From NCBI GenBank assembly GCA_963769045.1, contig CAVYKK010000026.1, forward strand, positions 224,153 to 288,152: a DNA stretch of 64,000 bases. Direction: 5' to 3'. The notes below the pieces were generated by a model that did no database searches, had not been told where the DNA came from, and saw nothing but the letters and a program-made list of their open reading frames with translations. Below, in pieces: positions 45,594 to 55,682 of the stretch. Each line of letters starts with the position of its first letter. Position 1 is the stretch's first letter. The position numbers were made by a program, and so were the translations under genes. This DNA comes from Methanocella_A sp963769045. Lineage in GTDB: Archaea > Halobacteriota > Methanocellia > Methanocellales > Methanocellaceae.

Positions 45594-46345
45594 TATTTTT
45601 AAGTCGACTTGGTCCTGGCTTCCACGTTGCTGGCTACCGCATTGCCTCGGTTGTTGATGTCCTGTATCGCGATCTTCTCCCCGTTCGGATCGTGGATATC
45701 TTCATAGTCACCGCTGGATTTACGTCCTGGTTGATGCATCATGATTCTGAGTTTATCTTGCGGAGGGCTACAGGGTTCACGCGGACAATACGTTCAAATG
45801 TATCATGTTCGGCTGGCGGTCAACTATGCAATTTTCTCATCGCCGTAATTGCGCTCGCCGTGTCGGTTCTGCTGGTGCTCGCATTGGTCGCGGCGTATCG
45901 TTTCGATTACCTCATTGTCTCGCATATGAAAGGGCGGCTTTCGGCGCTGGGCAAAAGCGCGGCGATCTTCAAGGAAAGCTTCAGGAGCCTTTATCGGAAC
46001 CCTCAGGCACTGACCATTTGCCTGGTTCTGTCCCTGCCTATCTGGCTGCTTGAGGCGTCGGGCATATTTTTCGCGGCAAAGGCTATTCACTTCGACCTGT
46101 CTATAACTCTGTCAATACTGTCGGGTATAACGGCGTTTCTGGCCGAAGCTTTGCCCGCGACGCCGGCAGGGATTGGCATCCATGAAGGGGCGATCGCAGG
46201 CGTCCTGATGTTCTTCGGGATTAACGCCGAGCACCGGTACTGCCCTGGCTCTCCTTGATCACTTCGATAGGGGCATTGTCATATTTATCCTAGGAATGAT
46301 CTCGACGGTCCACATAGGTTTCGAGTCGAGATATTACTTTTCGAG
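45590..46345 (+). pseudogene. Lipid flippase-like membrane protein (UPF0104/LPG-synthase TM family), broken
   Basis: The C-terminal half is clear: SLYRNPQALTICLVLSLPIW, ITAFLAEALPATPAGIGIHE and FGINAE, then a frame change near 46220 to GTALALLDHFDRGIVIFILG. The N-terminal half has hydrophobic stretches in one frame but I could not align it, so it may contain more than one change. The AEALPATPAGIGIHEG motif is the family hallmark. It is either decayed or has several sequence errors. Partner: the GT2 gene just upstream, as in archaeal N-glycan loci. Confidence 0.6.
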
Positions 46346-46431
46346 CGAAAAGACCGAAAGGTCGAAAATATCAACGAGAACCGACCGGTACGTGATTAAG
46401 TTTAAATACGAGGAACCAGTCGACGAAATTT

Positions 46432-46533
46432 CGGATGTCGGAATGGAAGCCGCTATTAGGATGGGAGCCGTAGGTAGGGCTGGACGAAGAGCTGCAGATG
46501 ACTATCGGGTGGTTCCAAAAGAATCTGCGCTAA
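46432..46533 (+). pseudogene. Remnant of an SDR epimerase C-terminus
   Basis: One frame reads MSEWKPLLGWEP, a stop, then VGLDEELQMTIGWFQKNLR and a stop. This matches the LLGWEPEVGLDEGLKTTVTWF-type end of the decarboxylase-like gene at 42620-42660. The rest of that gene is absent here. It lies between the two converging glycan operons. Confidence 0.55.
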
Positions 46534-47269
46534 TGCAGGTATGCAAGCAACCGTTCGAGGTCGCCCACCGCATCTTTTAGCCCGGTCTCCCTGGGCGTTT
46601 CGAGGGTCACGTGCGGTACCCCGCACTTTTTCAGGCAGCCGGCGATAAACCCGAAGTCGTAGTCGCCCGAGCCGATGTGCAAATGCTCATCCTTCTCCAC
46701 CGCGAGATGCCCGTCGGATATATGAGCGACCGCGGGCTTTAGCGGTAAAAACTCGTCGACGAAGGCCCGGTAGTCCCGGCCCAGGCTGATCGCCGCCTTG
46801 ATCGCGTGGTTGATGTCCAGGCACAGCCCGAAACGATCTCCCTGCAAGCCGGCGAACCTGCGCCGCGTCGTAGCCGATCATGGGCTCGCCGTGGACGCCG
46901 ACCTGTCGGCATATTCTCGACGAGGATGCGGCGGTCCGACAGCCCGTCGAGGAAACGGAGCGCGTCGTCCGGCCGCCCGAAGCCGGGGTGCAGGATCAGG
47001 TGGTCTGCCTCGAGCTGATCGGCCCACAGGATGCATTCCCGGATGCGCTCCCTGCTGTAGGCGGCCTTCGACGGGTCCGCTATGTTGACGCCATGGCTCT
47101 CCGTCGAAACGTGTACTACGTAGGGGATGTCGTGTTTGCGGAACGGCACGGCGCTGGTACCCGGTATCGGGGTCAGCTCCACGTACTGGAAGACGTCGCT
47201 GCCAACCAGCGCAACCGCCTCGTTGATGAGGTCAGTGTTGGTCGACCAGAGCTTGAGACCGAACATCAT
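46530..47269 (-). CDS. TIM-barrel sugar isomerase/epimerase-like protein (two frame breaks)
   Basis: N-terminal frame MMFGLKLWSTNTDLI...ADHLILHPGFGRPDDAL...RILVENMP, a short middle frame GYDAAQVRRLAG near 46850-46880, then a C-terminal frame GLCLDINHAIKAA...VAHISDG...HIGSGDYDF...VTLETP. The order of E (VENMP), D-x-N-H (CLDINH), H-x-D (VAHISDG) and the final E (LETP) fits the xylose-isomerase/endonuclease IV-like superfamily. It is the last gene of the nonulosonate operon. Substrate unknown. Confidence 0.68.
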
Positions 47270-47281
47270 CGGAGACCACCT

Positions 47282-47795
47282 TCAGCCCCGCAGGAGGCCC
47301 AGGATGCAAACGTCCTTGAACCGGCCGTCCTTGTACGTTTCTTCTTTCAGGACCCCTTCCGGCCGGAAGCCGCACTTCTGGTACAGCCTGATGGCCGCCT
47401 CATTGTCGGCAAAAGCCAGCGCCTTGATCTTGCGCAGGTTCATCTGGGTGAACGCGTAGCCGAGCAGCAGCCGCAGGGCCTCCTCGCCGATGCCCTTGCC
47501 GCGCAGCCCCTTTTCGCCAATCATGATGCCGAGCTCGGCCTTCTGGTCCCGGTGGTCGATGGCCGACAGCCCGATGGTACCGACAGGCCTGTTCTCGTCC
47601 TTCAGGACAATGACAAAGGTCTGCTGTCGTTCATCCGTCAAGTACCGCTGGTACCACTGTCGCTGAGAGGTGCTGCTGATGGGCAGATAGCTGAACAAAT
47701 AGCGTAGCACGTCAGGGTCGTTGCGCCACTTCACGATGAGTGTCGAGGTCCGCTTCCTCGATCTCCCGCAGTATCACACGGTCGCCGGCCAGCAT
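47282..47795 (-). CDS. GNAT acetyltransferase, PseH-like (frame break)
   Basis: The start at 47795 gives MLAGDRVILREIEEADLDT, then a frame change near 47737 to KWRNDPDVLRYLF. Motif A reads LGIMIGEKGLRGKGIGEEALRLLL (acetyl-CoA loop GLRGKGIG) and the end NEAAIRLYQKCGFRPEGVLKEE. The layout fits the N-acetyltransferases that act on UDP-4-amino sugars in pseudaminic acid synthesis. It directly follows the neuB-like gene. Confidence 0.75.
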
Positions 47796-47797
47796 GC

Positions 47798-48836
47798 TCA
47801 CACCATGTCCCAGGTGATCCATTCGTCCTCTCGGATGGCCTTCTTCGCCTGCCGGCCCACGACGATGTCGATGAACTTGGGCTTGATGCCATAGCCAGGC
47901 CGCTTGATGGTGAGCATGTCCTTCGTGATCGTCCGGCCGGCGGGAATGTCGACCTTCGCGTGTACGCTACGCCGGGCCTTCTCGTACATTTCCTCGCCCT
48001 CGAGCGCCGATTTTTCCTTGATCCCATCGCCCATGGCCTTCTCGACTTCCCGAATGGCCGATACCATGGAAGTAAGGTCCTGCGGCTCCAGCGCGAAGGC
48101 GTGGTCCGGGCCTTTCATCTTCCGGGACATGGTGAAGTGCTTCTCGATGACACAGGCGCCCATGGTGACCGCGGCCACCGGCACGTGGATGCCCAGCGTG
48201 TGGTCGGAGAAGCCGACCGGCAGGTGGAACGCTTTGCTCATGGTCCTCATGGCCCGGAGGTTCACCGCCTCTGGCGGCGTCGGGTACAGCGAGTTGCAGT
48301 GCAGGAGCACGACCTGGTCGTTGCCCGCCGACTTTGCCGTGTCGACAGCGTCCTCGATCTCCCCCAGCCGGGACATGCCAGTGGAGATGATGATCGGCTT
48401 GCCCTTTTCTGCGATGTGCCGGATCAGCTCCAGGTCGACTATCTCGAAGGATGCGACCTTGTGTGCGGGCACGTACCGGTCCAGCAGGTCGACGGCCTCG
48501 AAGTCGAAAGGCGAGGCCATGAAGATGATGCCCTTTGACCGGCAGTAATCGGCCAGCTCGCCGATCCACTCCCGGGGCGTCTCCAGGTCCTTGATCAGCT
48601 TGTAGGTGTCCTGCCCCTGCAGGTAGCTGAAGCCGGGCGTGTACTTAGAGTACAGGCCCTCCGGCCTTGAAGATCTGGAACTTGACCGCGTCGGCCTGCG
48701 CCTCTGCGGCCGCGTCGATGAGCTGTTTCGCGATCGCTAGGTCGCCGTTGTGGTTGGAGCCCGCCTCGGCGATGACGAAGCAGGGCTCGTCCTGGCCTAT
48801 ATAGCGGTTTTCGGAGATTTTTACCTTCTTTGCCAT
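47798..48836 (-). CDS. NeuB/PseI-like nonulosonic acid synthase (frame break)
   Basis: Starts MAKKVKISENRYIGQDEPCFVIAEAG with the family GSNHNGDLAIAKQLIDAAAEA; the frame changes near 48657 and continues in ASPFDFEAVDLLDRYVPAHKVASFEI. Then come IISTGMSRLGEIEDAVD, LLHCNSLYPTPPEAVNL, GFSDHTLGI and ACVIEKHFT, ending in an antifreeze-like SAF domain (SVHAKVDIPAGRTITKDML). It condenses an N-acylated sugar with phosphoenolpyruvate to give a nine-carbon acid. Context suggests pseudaminic acid. Confidence 0.85.
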
Positions 48837-48846
48837 GACAGCTCCG

Positions 48847-50164
48847 TCAGGTCAGCCTCTTGAAGCCCTCGTGAGCCACCGGGCCTTTGAGCTTCTTCAT
48901 GACGCTGCCGTTCGCCTGCGCCTTCGCCACGATGCCGAACACTTCGTCGACGGCCTCGAGGTACCGGTCTACGTGCTTCTTCTCGTGGGCGTATGAGACG
49001 TAGACGCTGTTCGAGGCAAGGTAGCCGCGCTTCAGCATCTCCTGGGTGAACAGGGTGCGCATCGCCTGGCTCTCTCCGCCGTAGTCCAGCGTGAACATGG
49101 CCAGCGACGGGATGGCCGGGTACACGGAGACCTTCAGGCCATGCGCGTCCCCGATCTTCTTCCAGCCGTCCATGATCATGTTGCCGATCTGGCTGTTGTG
49201 GTCCGGCACCTTCTTCGCGATCATCTTTTCAATCGTCGCGATGGCCGCCGCCGGACCGGACCGCTCCGTCCAGTAGGTGCTGCTGATGAAGCTCGTCTGC
49301 GCCGCGTCCATGACTTCGGGCTTGCCGACGATGGCTGCCATCGGGAACCCGTTGCTCATCGCCTTGCCGTATACCGCGATGTCCGGGAACACCTTATACA
49401 GGGCATGGATGCCGCCCACGTTCTTGCGCCAGCCCGCCGTGATCTCGTCGAAGATAAGTACGGCGCCGATGCGGTCGGCGATCTTCCGGACCTTCTTCAG
49501 GAAGTCCTTGCCCGGGTCGTGATGGCGGACAGGCTCGAGGACGATGACGCCGATATCGTTCTGCTTTCACGATCTTCTCGAGCTCTTCCACGTGGTTGTA
49601 ATTGAAGGGTATGGACGTGCCTTTCAGGCCACGGGGTACACCAGCCGGCTGGAGGCCCGGCAGCAGGTGCCCGTCGAGGTGGCTGTCATCGGCCAGGTTC
49701 GCCGCGAGGTACCAGTCGTGCCAGCCATGGTAGCCGCAGAAGGCGACCTGGTCCTTGCCCGTGTGCGCGCGGGCGATCCTGACGGCGATGGCCATGGCCT
49801 CGCCGCCCGTCCGAGAATATCGCACCATGCCGGCCCACGGGTTCAGCTTCATGAGCAGTTCGCCAAGCTCAACCTCTTCCGGAGAGTTGAGGGTGGTCAT
49901 ATTGCCAGCATCGACCACGCTCTTTACCGCCCGGTTGACATCATTGTCGGCATAGCCAAGCACACATGCCCCAACGCCCATGAGGGACATGTCGACAAAC
50001 TTGTTGCCGTCGAGGTCGGTGACTTCGACGCCCTTAGCCTTACTCGCGTAGGAAGGCCACTGGTTGGGCAGGAACTGCTCTGGCCGCTTGGATAGCAGCT
50101 GAGTCCCGCCGGGTATGAGCTGTTTCGCCTTCTGGTACGTGCGGAGATCGTTATTGAGCTTCAT
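48847..50164 (-). CDS. Class III aminotransferase, glutamate-1-semialdehyde aminomutase-like (frame break)
   Basis: Frames join near 49562; between the two parts the joined reading gives VIVLEPVRH...IFDEITAGWRKN. The N-terminal part has GGTQLLSKRP, YSRTGGEAMAIAVRIARAHTG and GYHGWHD, and the C-terminal part has the PLP Lys in VYGKAMSNGFPMAAIVG. Family members outside heme synthesis act in sugar and amino-polyol pathways. Its place between the SpsF-like and NeuB-like genes suggests amination of a glycan precursor. About 430 residues. Confidence 0.8.
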
Positions 50165-50919
50165 CTCTTACCACCTTGGAATTGTTCATCATCTTTCAGC
50201 GATTTCAGATAACCTTCGTTGATGACAGGGCCCTGGTTGATTGCCAGGACCGCCGGATGATCTTTGAGGAATGCTACCACATCGTCAACGCCGAACATTT
50301 CGCGGCCGATGCCCGCGAAGACCTGTCGGATGAACTCGAGATCGGCAGGATGGTCCAGGGAGCACCGGTAGACAGGATACCGCTTAGGTGCAGTCACGTT
50401 CCGGACCCGACCGTGCTTCCGGATGTAGGGAGTCACGTGCTCCCTCTCGGAGGGCAGGCGCGCTTCAGCCCACGCCGTTTCCAGCGCTGCCATGGAGAAT
50501 ATTTCGGTGTCGAACCCTTCGGGGAACGTGTACTCGACGGCGTTCGTCGCGTAGTCGCAACCGCTGCCCAAGTATTCGTGGTCCACGTAGTCGATCACTG
50601 CGGGGTCGTGCAGCGGGCAGTCCGCCGTGATACGGACGATGTGATCAGCATTGTGCGCCTTCGCGCAGCGGTAGTACCGGTCCAGCACATCGGCCTCGGA
50701 GCCGCGGAACAGTCTGACTCCTGTGCCTTTGCAGTACCGCGCTACGGCGTCGTCGCCCGGGCGGTCGGTCGTCGCGACGACTACCTGATCGATGGTCTTC
50801 GCCATCGACACCCGGTGGATTACGTGCCACAGGACTGGCTTTCCGGCAACGTCCATCAGGACCTTGCCGGGAAGCCTGGTCGCACCCATGCGGGCTTGGA
50901 TGATGGCGACGACCTTCAT
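50161..50919 (-). CDS. Cytidylyltransferase-like protein (SpsF/PseF type)
   Basis: 252 residues from ATG 50919, overlapping the previous stop (ATGA). VVAIIQARMGATRLPGKVL is the nucleotidyltransferase signature of the CMP-sialic-acid-synthetase-like group; RITADCPLHDPAVID holds the metal-binding Asp. DHPADLEFIRQVF near the C-terminus is typical of SpsF. It probably activates the nonulosonic acid (or a precursor) with CTP. A longer upstream frame is out of family. Confidence 0.8.
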   Translation of the reverse strand: MKVVAIIQARMGATRLPGKVLMDVAGKPVLWHVIHRVSMAKTIDQVVVATTDRPGDDAVARYCKGTGVRLFRGSEADVLDRYYRCAKAHNADHIVRITADCPLHDPAVIDYVDHEYLGSGCDYATNAVEYTFPEGFDTEIFSMAALETAWAEARLPSEREHVTPYIRKHGRVRNVTAPKRYPVYRCSLDHPADLEFIRQVFAGIGREMFGVDDVVAFLKDHPAVLAINQGPVINEGYLKSLKDDEQFQGGKR

Positions 50920-51887
50920 GTGCAGGACCCCTCTTTTGCCCGGATAATGACGCCGAGGGCAGCCTTTGCCGTACAGAGGTTGCTCATCGGCTCCCTGCGT
51001 TCGCGGACACAGCCGAGGAAGTACTTCAGCTCGTCCACGTAGGACTGATTGGGATCGACGTCGAGCCTCTCGACCGTCGCTTGCCCGGTCGCGCCATCGT
51101 GCCACTCCAGGGCCGCGTCCCGGAAGGTCCATTTCATGCTGCCTTTCTCCCCGACGACCTTGCAGTAGCGGTTGTAGCCCCGCTCAACCATGTCCATGTG
51201 GATGCTGGCGATAACCCGGTTCTCGAAGGTCAGGGTGAACTCCGCCATGTCCTCGACGTCGATCTCGAGGTCGCTTACGGTATCAGATATCGCCCGGACG
51301 CTCTTCACCGGGCTGCCTGCCAGCCACATGACGTAGTCGAGCTCGTGAGAGTCGTCCAGCATGATGCCGCCTCCCAGGGCCTTGATAGCAGTGTAGTTCT
51401 TCCGGTAGTCCTGCGTCGGCCGCCAGTCGGGCAGGTACTGGCCGAACTCCGCGCGGATATAATAAATGCGACCCAGCGTTCCCCGGTCGATCGCCTCCTT
51501 GAGCCGGAGGATGCCGGGGCTGAAACGCTGGTTATAGCCGACCATGGCGATCACGTGGTTCTCGTCCGCCGCTGTTATCAGGTCGTCGACGCCGGTGAGG
51601 TCGATGCCCAGCGGCTTCTCTATGAACAGGTCCACGCCCTGCCGGGCCAGCCCGGTCGCTATGGGCACATGGGTGGACGGGGGAGTCAGGACCATCGCGA
51701 AGTCGTATTTGCCGCCGGCGGCCTCCCGATAGTCATTAAACGTCTGACCGACCTTGTAGTTGCTGCGCGCGTACGCGAGGTTTGCGTCCACAATGTCGGC
51801 GACGTCAGGCACGATGCCCAGCGTGTTCAGGTTGCCGATGTGGCGCCGCCCGATCGAGCCTGCGCCAATGACCAGTGCTTTCATCAT
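50916..51887 (-). CDS. Gfo/Idh/MocA-family sugar oxidoreductase
   Basis: 323 residues. Rossmann start KALVIGAGSIGRRHIGNL, catalytic-type EKPLGIDLTGVDDL (E-K-P) and a C-terminal alpha/beta domain with GGGIMLDDSHELDYVMWLAG, whose H is a common active-site residue. It oxidises or reduces a sugar nucleotide or free sugar with NAD(P). It overlaps both neighbours by 4 bases. Confidence 0.88.
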   Translation of the reverse strand: MMKALVIGAGSIGRRHIGNLNTLGIVPDVADIVDANLAYARSNYKVGQTFNDYREAAGGKYDFAMVLTPPSTHVPIATGLARQGVDLFIEKPLGIDLTGVDDLITAADENHVIAMVGYNQRFSPGILRLKEAIDRGTLGRIYYIRAEFGQYLPDWRPTQDYRKNYTAIKALGGGIMLDDSHELDYVMWLAGSPVKSVRAISDTVSDLEIDVEDMAEFTLTFENRVIASIHMDMVERGYNRYCKVVGEKGSMKWTFRDAALEWHDGATGQATVERLDVDPNQSYVDELKYFLGCVRERREPMSNLCTAKAALGVIIRAKEGSCT

Positions 51888-53021
51888 TTCTTCAGCTCCC
51901 CGATGACTTTCTTCGCGGTCTCGACGACCGTATGTACCTGCACGTCGCCCATCGTCGGATACAGCGGCAGCGTCACGATGCGGCCGAACACGTCTTCCGT
52001 CGTCGGGTAGTCGGCGTCCCGGAAGCCGAAGTGCTGCCGGTAGTAGGTGAACTTGTAGATCGGGATGTAGTGGACGTTGGTGCCGACGCCATACGCCTTC
52101 ATGCGATCGTAGAAATCTGTGCGGTCCACGCCGTTAAGCAGCACCGTATAGATGTGCCACGCGTGCTTCACGTACTGCTTCGTCTCGGGGACCTCGATTC
52201 CGTCCGCGCCCGCGAACAGGTCGTTGTACTGGCGGGCGATCTCGTTTCGCCGGTCATACGAACCGGTCGAGCTTCTTCAGCTGGGACAGGCCGAGCACGC
52301 ACTGGAAATCCGTAATCCGGTAGTTCCGTCCCAGCATGACCATGTCATAGGCCCAGCCGGCCTTCGGCCCGAACTGCGTCTCCTTCGACCGGTCGATGCC
52401 GTGGGTCCGCAGCAGCTTCAGGCGATCGTACAGCGCTTTATCTTCCGTGAGAATGGCGCCGCCTTCGCCGGTGGTGATGTGCTTCACCGGGTGGAAGCTG
52501 AGAATGGTCATGTCGGCCATGCTGCCAACCTTCTTGCCTTTGTACTCGGCGCCCAGCGCGTGACAGGCATCATCGATGGTGTACAGGCCATGCTCTCTGG
52601 CGATCTCCCGGATCTCGTCGACCTCGCAGGGATGGCCCGCGTAGTCTACGAAATTGATCGCCTTAGTCTTTTTGGTAATCCTCCGCCGGATGTCCGCCGG
52701 GTCGATATTCCGCGTATCCGGGGAGATGTCGGCGAACACGGGGCTGCAGCCGTTGTACAGGGCTGCGTTCGCGTCGGCGGCGAAAGTGAGCGGCGTGGTG
52801 ATGATCTCCGAGCCCGGCGGCATCTGCAGCGCCTGGATGGCGATGTCGAGGGCGCTGGTGCCCGAGTTGACTGCGACTGCATACTTCGCCCCGGTATAGC
52901 GACAGAGGCTCCGCTCGAACTCCCCGACCTTCGGGCCGGTGGTGATGAAATCGCTCTTCAGCACTTCTGCGACGGCTTCGATATCGTCTTCGTCTATTGA
53001 CTGTCGACCATAAGGTATCAT
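51884..53021 (-). CDS. DegT/DnrJ/StrS aminotransferase, PseC-like (frame break)
   Basis: Frames join near 52258: LKKLDRF continues as YDRRNEIARQYNDLF after loss of one base. The PLP Lys is in FHPVKHITTGEGGAI, with VNSGTSALDIAIQAL and DDACHALGAEYKGKKVG as expected. It transfers an amino group to the C4 keto sugar made by the dehydratase encoded upstream. Start ATG 53021 (MIPYGRQSID) overlaps the preceding gene by 4 bases. Confidence 0.85.
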
Positions 53022-53419
53022 TGTCCTACCTCGTACGGGATGGTGTCTTCCCTGTCCTCGGGGTTCCGGCTGAAAACGATGACGCCCGCCTCGGCTTCCC
53101 CCGGGTTCCAGATGGCATGGGCCACGAGCGGCGGTATGTATATGATTTTCGTCTCCGGATCCTTCGTGCTGAGCTCAATGCGCTCCCGCTGGCCGGTCCC
53201 GGTGTCCTCGAGCAGCAGCGTGATCGTCCCGTGGGTCAGCGCCAGCCACTCTTGCTTGTTCCGATGGTAATGCCGGGCCCGGGTACCGCCCGGGCGGATA
53301 GTGACGATATAGGTATGGACGCACCGGAATGGCTGATCGGTGTAGGCCATCGAGATCAGCTCCGACAGCCACCCGTCATCCCTCACATGCTTGGCCCTGA
53401 GAATTTCCCCATGTATCAT
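53018..53419 (-). CDS. Cupin-like protein (sugar epimerase/isomerase or metal enzyme)
   Basis: 133 residues from ATG 53419 (MIHGEILRAKHV), four-base overlaps on both sides. TRARHYHRNKQEWLALTHG holds the H-x-H...E metal-type triad of cupin motif 1, and YIPPLVAHAIWNPG with its His is motif 2. Similar cupins in nucleotide-sugar loci (for example FdtA/WxcM-like) isomerise 4-keto sugars. The substrate is not known. Confidence 0.75.
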   Translation of the reverse strand: MIHGEILRAKHVRDDGWLSELISMAYTDQPFRCVHTYIVTIRPGGTRARHYHRNKQEWLALTHGTITLLLEDTGTGQRERIELSTKDPETKIIYIPPLVAHAIWNPGEAEAGVIVFSRNPEDREDTIPYEVGQ

Positions 53420-54393
53420 GCCATGTCGACCAGCTTGCGGATCTGCTCCGGGCTGAGCCACTGGTCGTTGCTGTCGCTCGCGTACCGGAAGCCGCCGGGC
53501 AGAGGCTTGCCGCCATTCAGGTCACGCTTGTTCCAGAACGCGAACTCGGGCTCGATGACGTAATAGTCCTTGTACTCCCGGGCATGCGTCGCCTCTTCCT
53601 CGGTGATGAGCACCTCGTGGAGCTTTTCACCGGGCCGGATTCCGATAATCTTCCTCTTCACGCCGGGGGCCATGACGTCGACCAGGTCCGTGACCCTGGT
53701 GCTGGGTATCTTCGGGATGAATATCTCGCCACCTTTCATCTGCTCCAGCCCCATGGAGACCAGGCGTACGCCCTGCTCCAGCGTGATCCAGAAGCGGGTC
53801 ATGCGGTCGTCGGTGATCGTGATCTCGCCGTTTTTCCGCTGCTCCTTGAACAGGGGTATGACGCTGCCGCGGCTGCCGACCACGTTACCGTAGCGGACAC
53901 AGCTGAAGCGGGTGTTCCGGCCGCCCGTGTAGACGTTGCCCTGGACGAAGAGCTTCTCCGCCGCCATCTTCGTGGCACCGTACAGGTTCACCGGGTGCAC
54001 GGCCTTGTCGGTGCTGACGGCCATGACCTTATCGACATTGTTGTCGATGGCCGCGTCAATCACATTTATCGCGCCGTCGATGTTCGTGCGGACGGCCTCG
54101 ATGGGGTTGTACTCGCAAGCCGGTACCTGCTTCAGCGCCGCTGCGTGCACGACGATGTCGACGCCGTTCATCGCCCGGTACATGCGGTCCTTGTCCCGGA
54201 CATCGCCGATCATGAAGCGGAGGCGTTCATCGTTCCTGAAATGGTTCGCCATCTCCCACTGTAGCAGTTCGCCCCGGGAATAGATGCGGACGCTTTTAGG
54301 GTTATGCTCCATGAGAATGAGCTCGGTAAACTTCTTACCGAAAGAGCCTGTGCCACCTGTAACCAGAATAGTCTTCCCGTCGAACAATGCCAT
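53416..54393 (-). CDS. pseB: UDP-N-acetylglucosamine 4,6-dehydratase (inverting), PseB-like
   Basis: 325 residues from ATG 54393 (MALFDGKTILVTGGTGSFG). TGGTGSFGKKFTELIL binds the cofactor; AALKQVPACEYNPIEAVRTN and STDKAVHPVNLYGATKMAAE (Y-x3-K) are specific to the PseB/FlaA1 group, as opposed to RmlB. It makes the 4-keto-6-deoxy sugar that starts pseudaminic-type acids. It is the first gene of the nine-gene reverse operon. The longer frame from 54612 overlaps the promoter region and is rejected. Confidence 0.9.
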   Translation of the reverse strand: MALFDGKTILVTGGTGSFGKKFTELILMEHNPKSVRIYSRGELLQWEMANHFRNDERLRFMIGDVRDKDRMYRAMNGVDIVVHAAALKQVPACEYNPIEAVRTNIDGAINVIDAAIDNNVDKVMAVSTDKAVHPVNLYGATKMAAEKLFVQGNVYTGGRNTRFSCVRYGNVVGSRGSVIPLFKEQRKNGEITITDDRMTRFWITLEQGVRLVSMGLEQMKGGEIFIPKIPSTRVTDLVDVMAPGVKRKIIGIRPGEKLHEVLITEEEATHAREYKDYYVIEPEFAFWNKRDLNGGKPLPGGFRYASDSNDQWLSPEQIRKLVDMA

Positions 54394-54574
54394 CTTTACA
54401 CCCGTTTCAATAAACGCTGCTTGGATAAATCCAATATCCGCGTTGTTTTTATAGGGTGTTCTTATAAATAATTTTTCTTCTGCCCGCCGACCCCGGCCCA
54501 GGGCAAAAACGGCTGGCACCAATAAAGATATACGTGGTCGGCAAGAATAATCATCGTTACTGGCTGGTTCAACG
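54394..54574. promoter_or_regulatory. Divergent promoter region of the pseB and methyltransferase genes
   Basis: Contains TTATAAATAATTTTT-type A/T boxes near 54465-54480, best suited to the reverse operon, and AATAAAGATATACG near 54519-54532 for the forward gene. No palindrome stood out. Confidence 0.45.
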
Positions 54575-55603
54575 ATGCTCAATATGAAACAAACCCTTTC
54601 GATGTTTTTCAAGAGATGCGGTTACGACGTTACGCGGATACACGATTTTCACGGCGAGATCGATCGCATGCCATTGCTTGATACCTTTGTCGGCTCTGAC
54701 GGTAGGGAATACCGGCGCCTGAACGGCTACCGGGACTTTCAGGTGCCTGGCTGGCATCAGATGTTCGAACCGCCGCAGCCTCCGACGGTAGATGTACAGA
54801 GCCAGCGCCAAGCCCTGCGTAAGCTTGAGAACTTCCTTAACGTCTATGATTTCTCGATCAAGGGTAAGGACGTCCTTGAGGTAGGCTGCCATAACGGTGC
54901 CACGGCCTGCGCGATCGGCGAACTGGCCAGCCACGTGGATGCAATTGACATCTCAAGCTACGGTGTCAGGCAGTCTTCCCCGGGGGAGCCGGAAGACAGC
55001 CGGCTGGCCAGGCAGTCGGGGCTGCTGGACGAGTGGAGGGCAGCGAGCCGGACCGCCTTTAACGGCATTGCTAACGTCGACTTCCACGAACAGGACGTCG
55101 TGGCAATGCAGAAAAGCGAGTGCTACGACCTGGTCGTGAGCTGGGAGACTTTCGAGCACATCGGCGACCCGGCAAAAGCGCTGGCCAACATTTTCCGGAG
55201 CCTGCGGCCGGGAGGAGTAACTTTCCACGAGTATAATCCTTTCTACAGCCTGGCGGGCGGCCACAGCCTTTGTACGCTGGATTTCCCCTACGGGCATGCC
55301 CGGCTGCCGGCCGGAGACTTTGCTAATTACATCAACAGGTACCGGCCTGAGGAAGCCGGCGTGGCCATGAACTTTTACAATCACTTACTGAACCGGATGA
55401 CCATGCATGACCTGGTCAAATATAGTACCGCAGCAAGCTTTGAGGTTGTCGCGATCTGCCCGTGGATTAACAGGGATCACCTGTCTATCGTTACTCGCGA
55501 AGTCCTGGACGACTGCCGGAAAAATAAGCCCAATGTAACGGTAAACGATCTGGCATCACCTTTCGTATGGGTGCTTTTACAGAAACCTAAGTCTCTAGTA
55601 TGA
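54575..55603 (+). CDS. Class I SAM-dependent methyltransferase
   Basis: 342 residues. SAM-binding motif DVLEVGCHNGATACAIGEL with acidic DAIDIS, then YDLVVSWETFEHIGDPAKAL and LRPGGVTFHEYNP, as in methyltransferase 11-type proteins. The N-terminal ~90 residues are not recognised. It probably methylates a glycan or lipid-linked sugar. Confidence 0.8.
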   Translation: MLNMKQTLSMFFKRCGYDVTRIHDFHGEIDRMPLLDTFVGSDGREYRRLNGYRDFQVPGWHQMFEPPQPPTVDVQSQRQALRKLENFLNVYDFSIKGKDVLEVGCHNGATACAIGELASHVDAIDISSYGVRQSSPGEPEDSRLARQSGLLDEWRAASRTAFNGIANVDFHEQDVVAMQKSECYDLVVSWETFEHIGDPAKALANIFRSLRPGGVTFHEYNPFYSLAGGHSLCTLDFPYGHARLPAGDFANYINRYRPEEAGVAMNFYNHLLNRMTMHDLVKYSTAASFEVVAICPWINRDHLSIVTREVLDDCRKNKPNVTVNDLASPFVWVLLQKPKSLV

Positions 55604-55682
55604 CAGAAATGATACCCGGGGGAACAAATAAGATTAATAAAACATGGCCGATTATTTTGCTCACATTTATCACGGTGCTATT

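Noticed and set aside
41275..52258. Programmed frameshifting as a cause of the many split genes
   Set aside because: Breaks occur at varied places, without slippery heptamers or conserved stems, and in families not known to use it.
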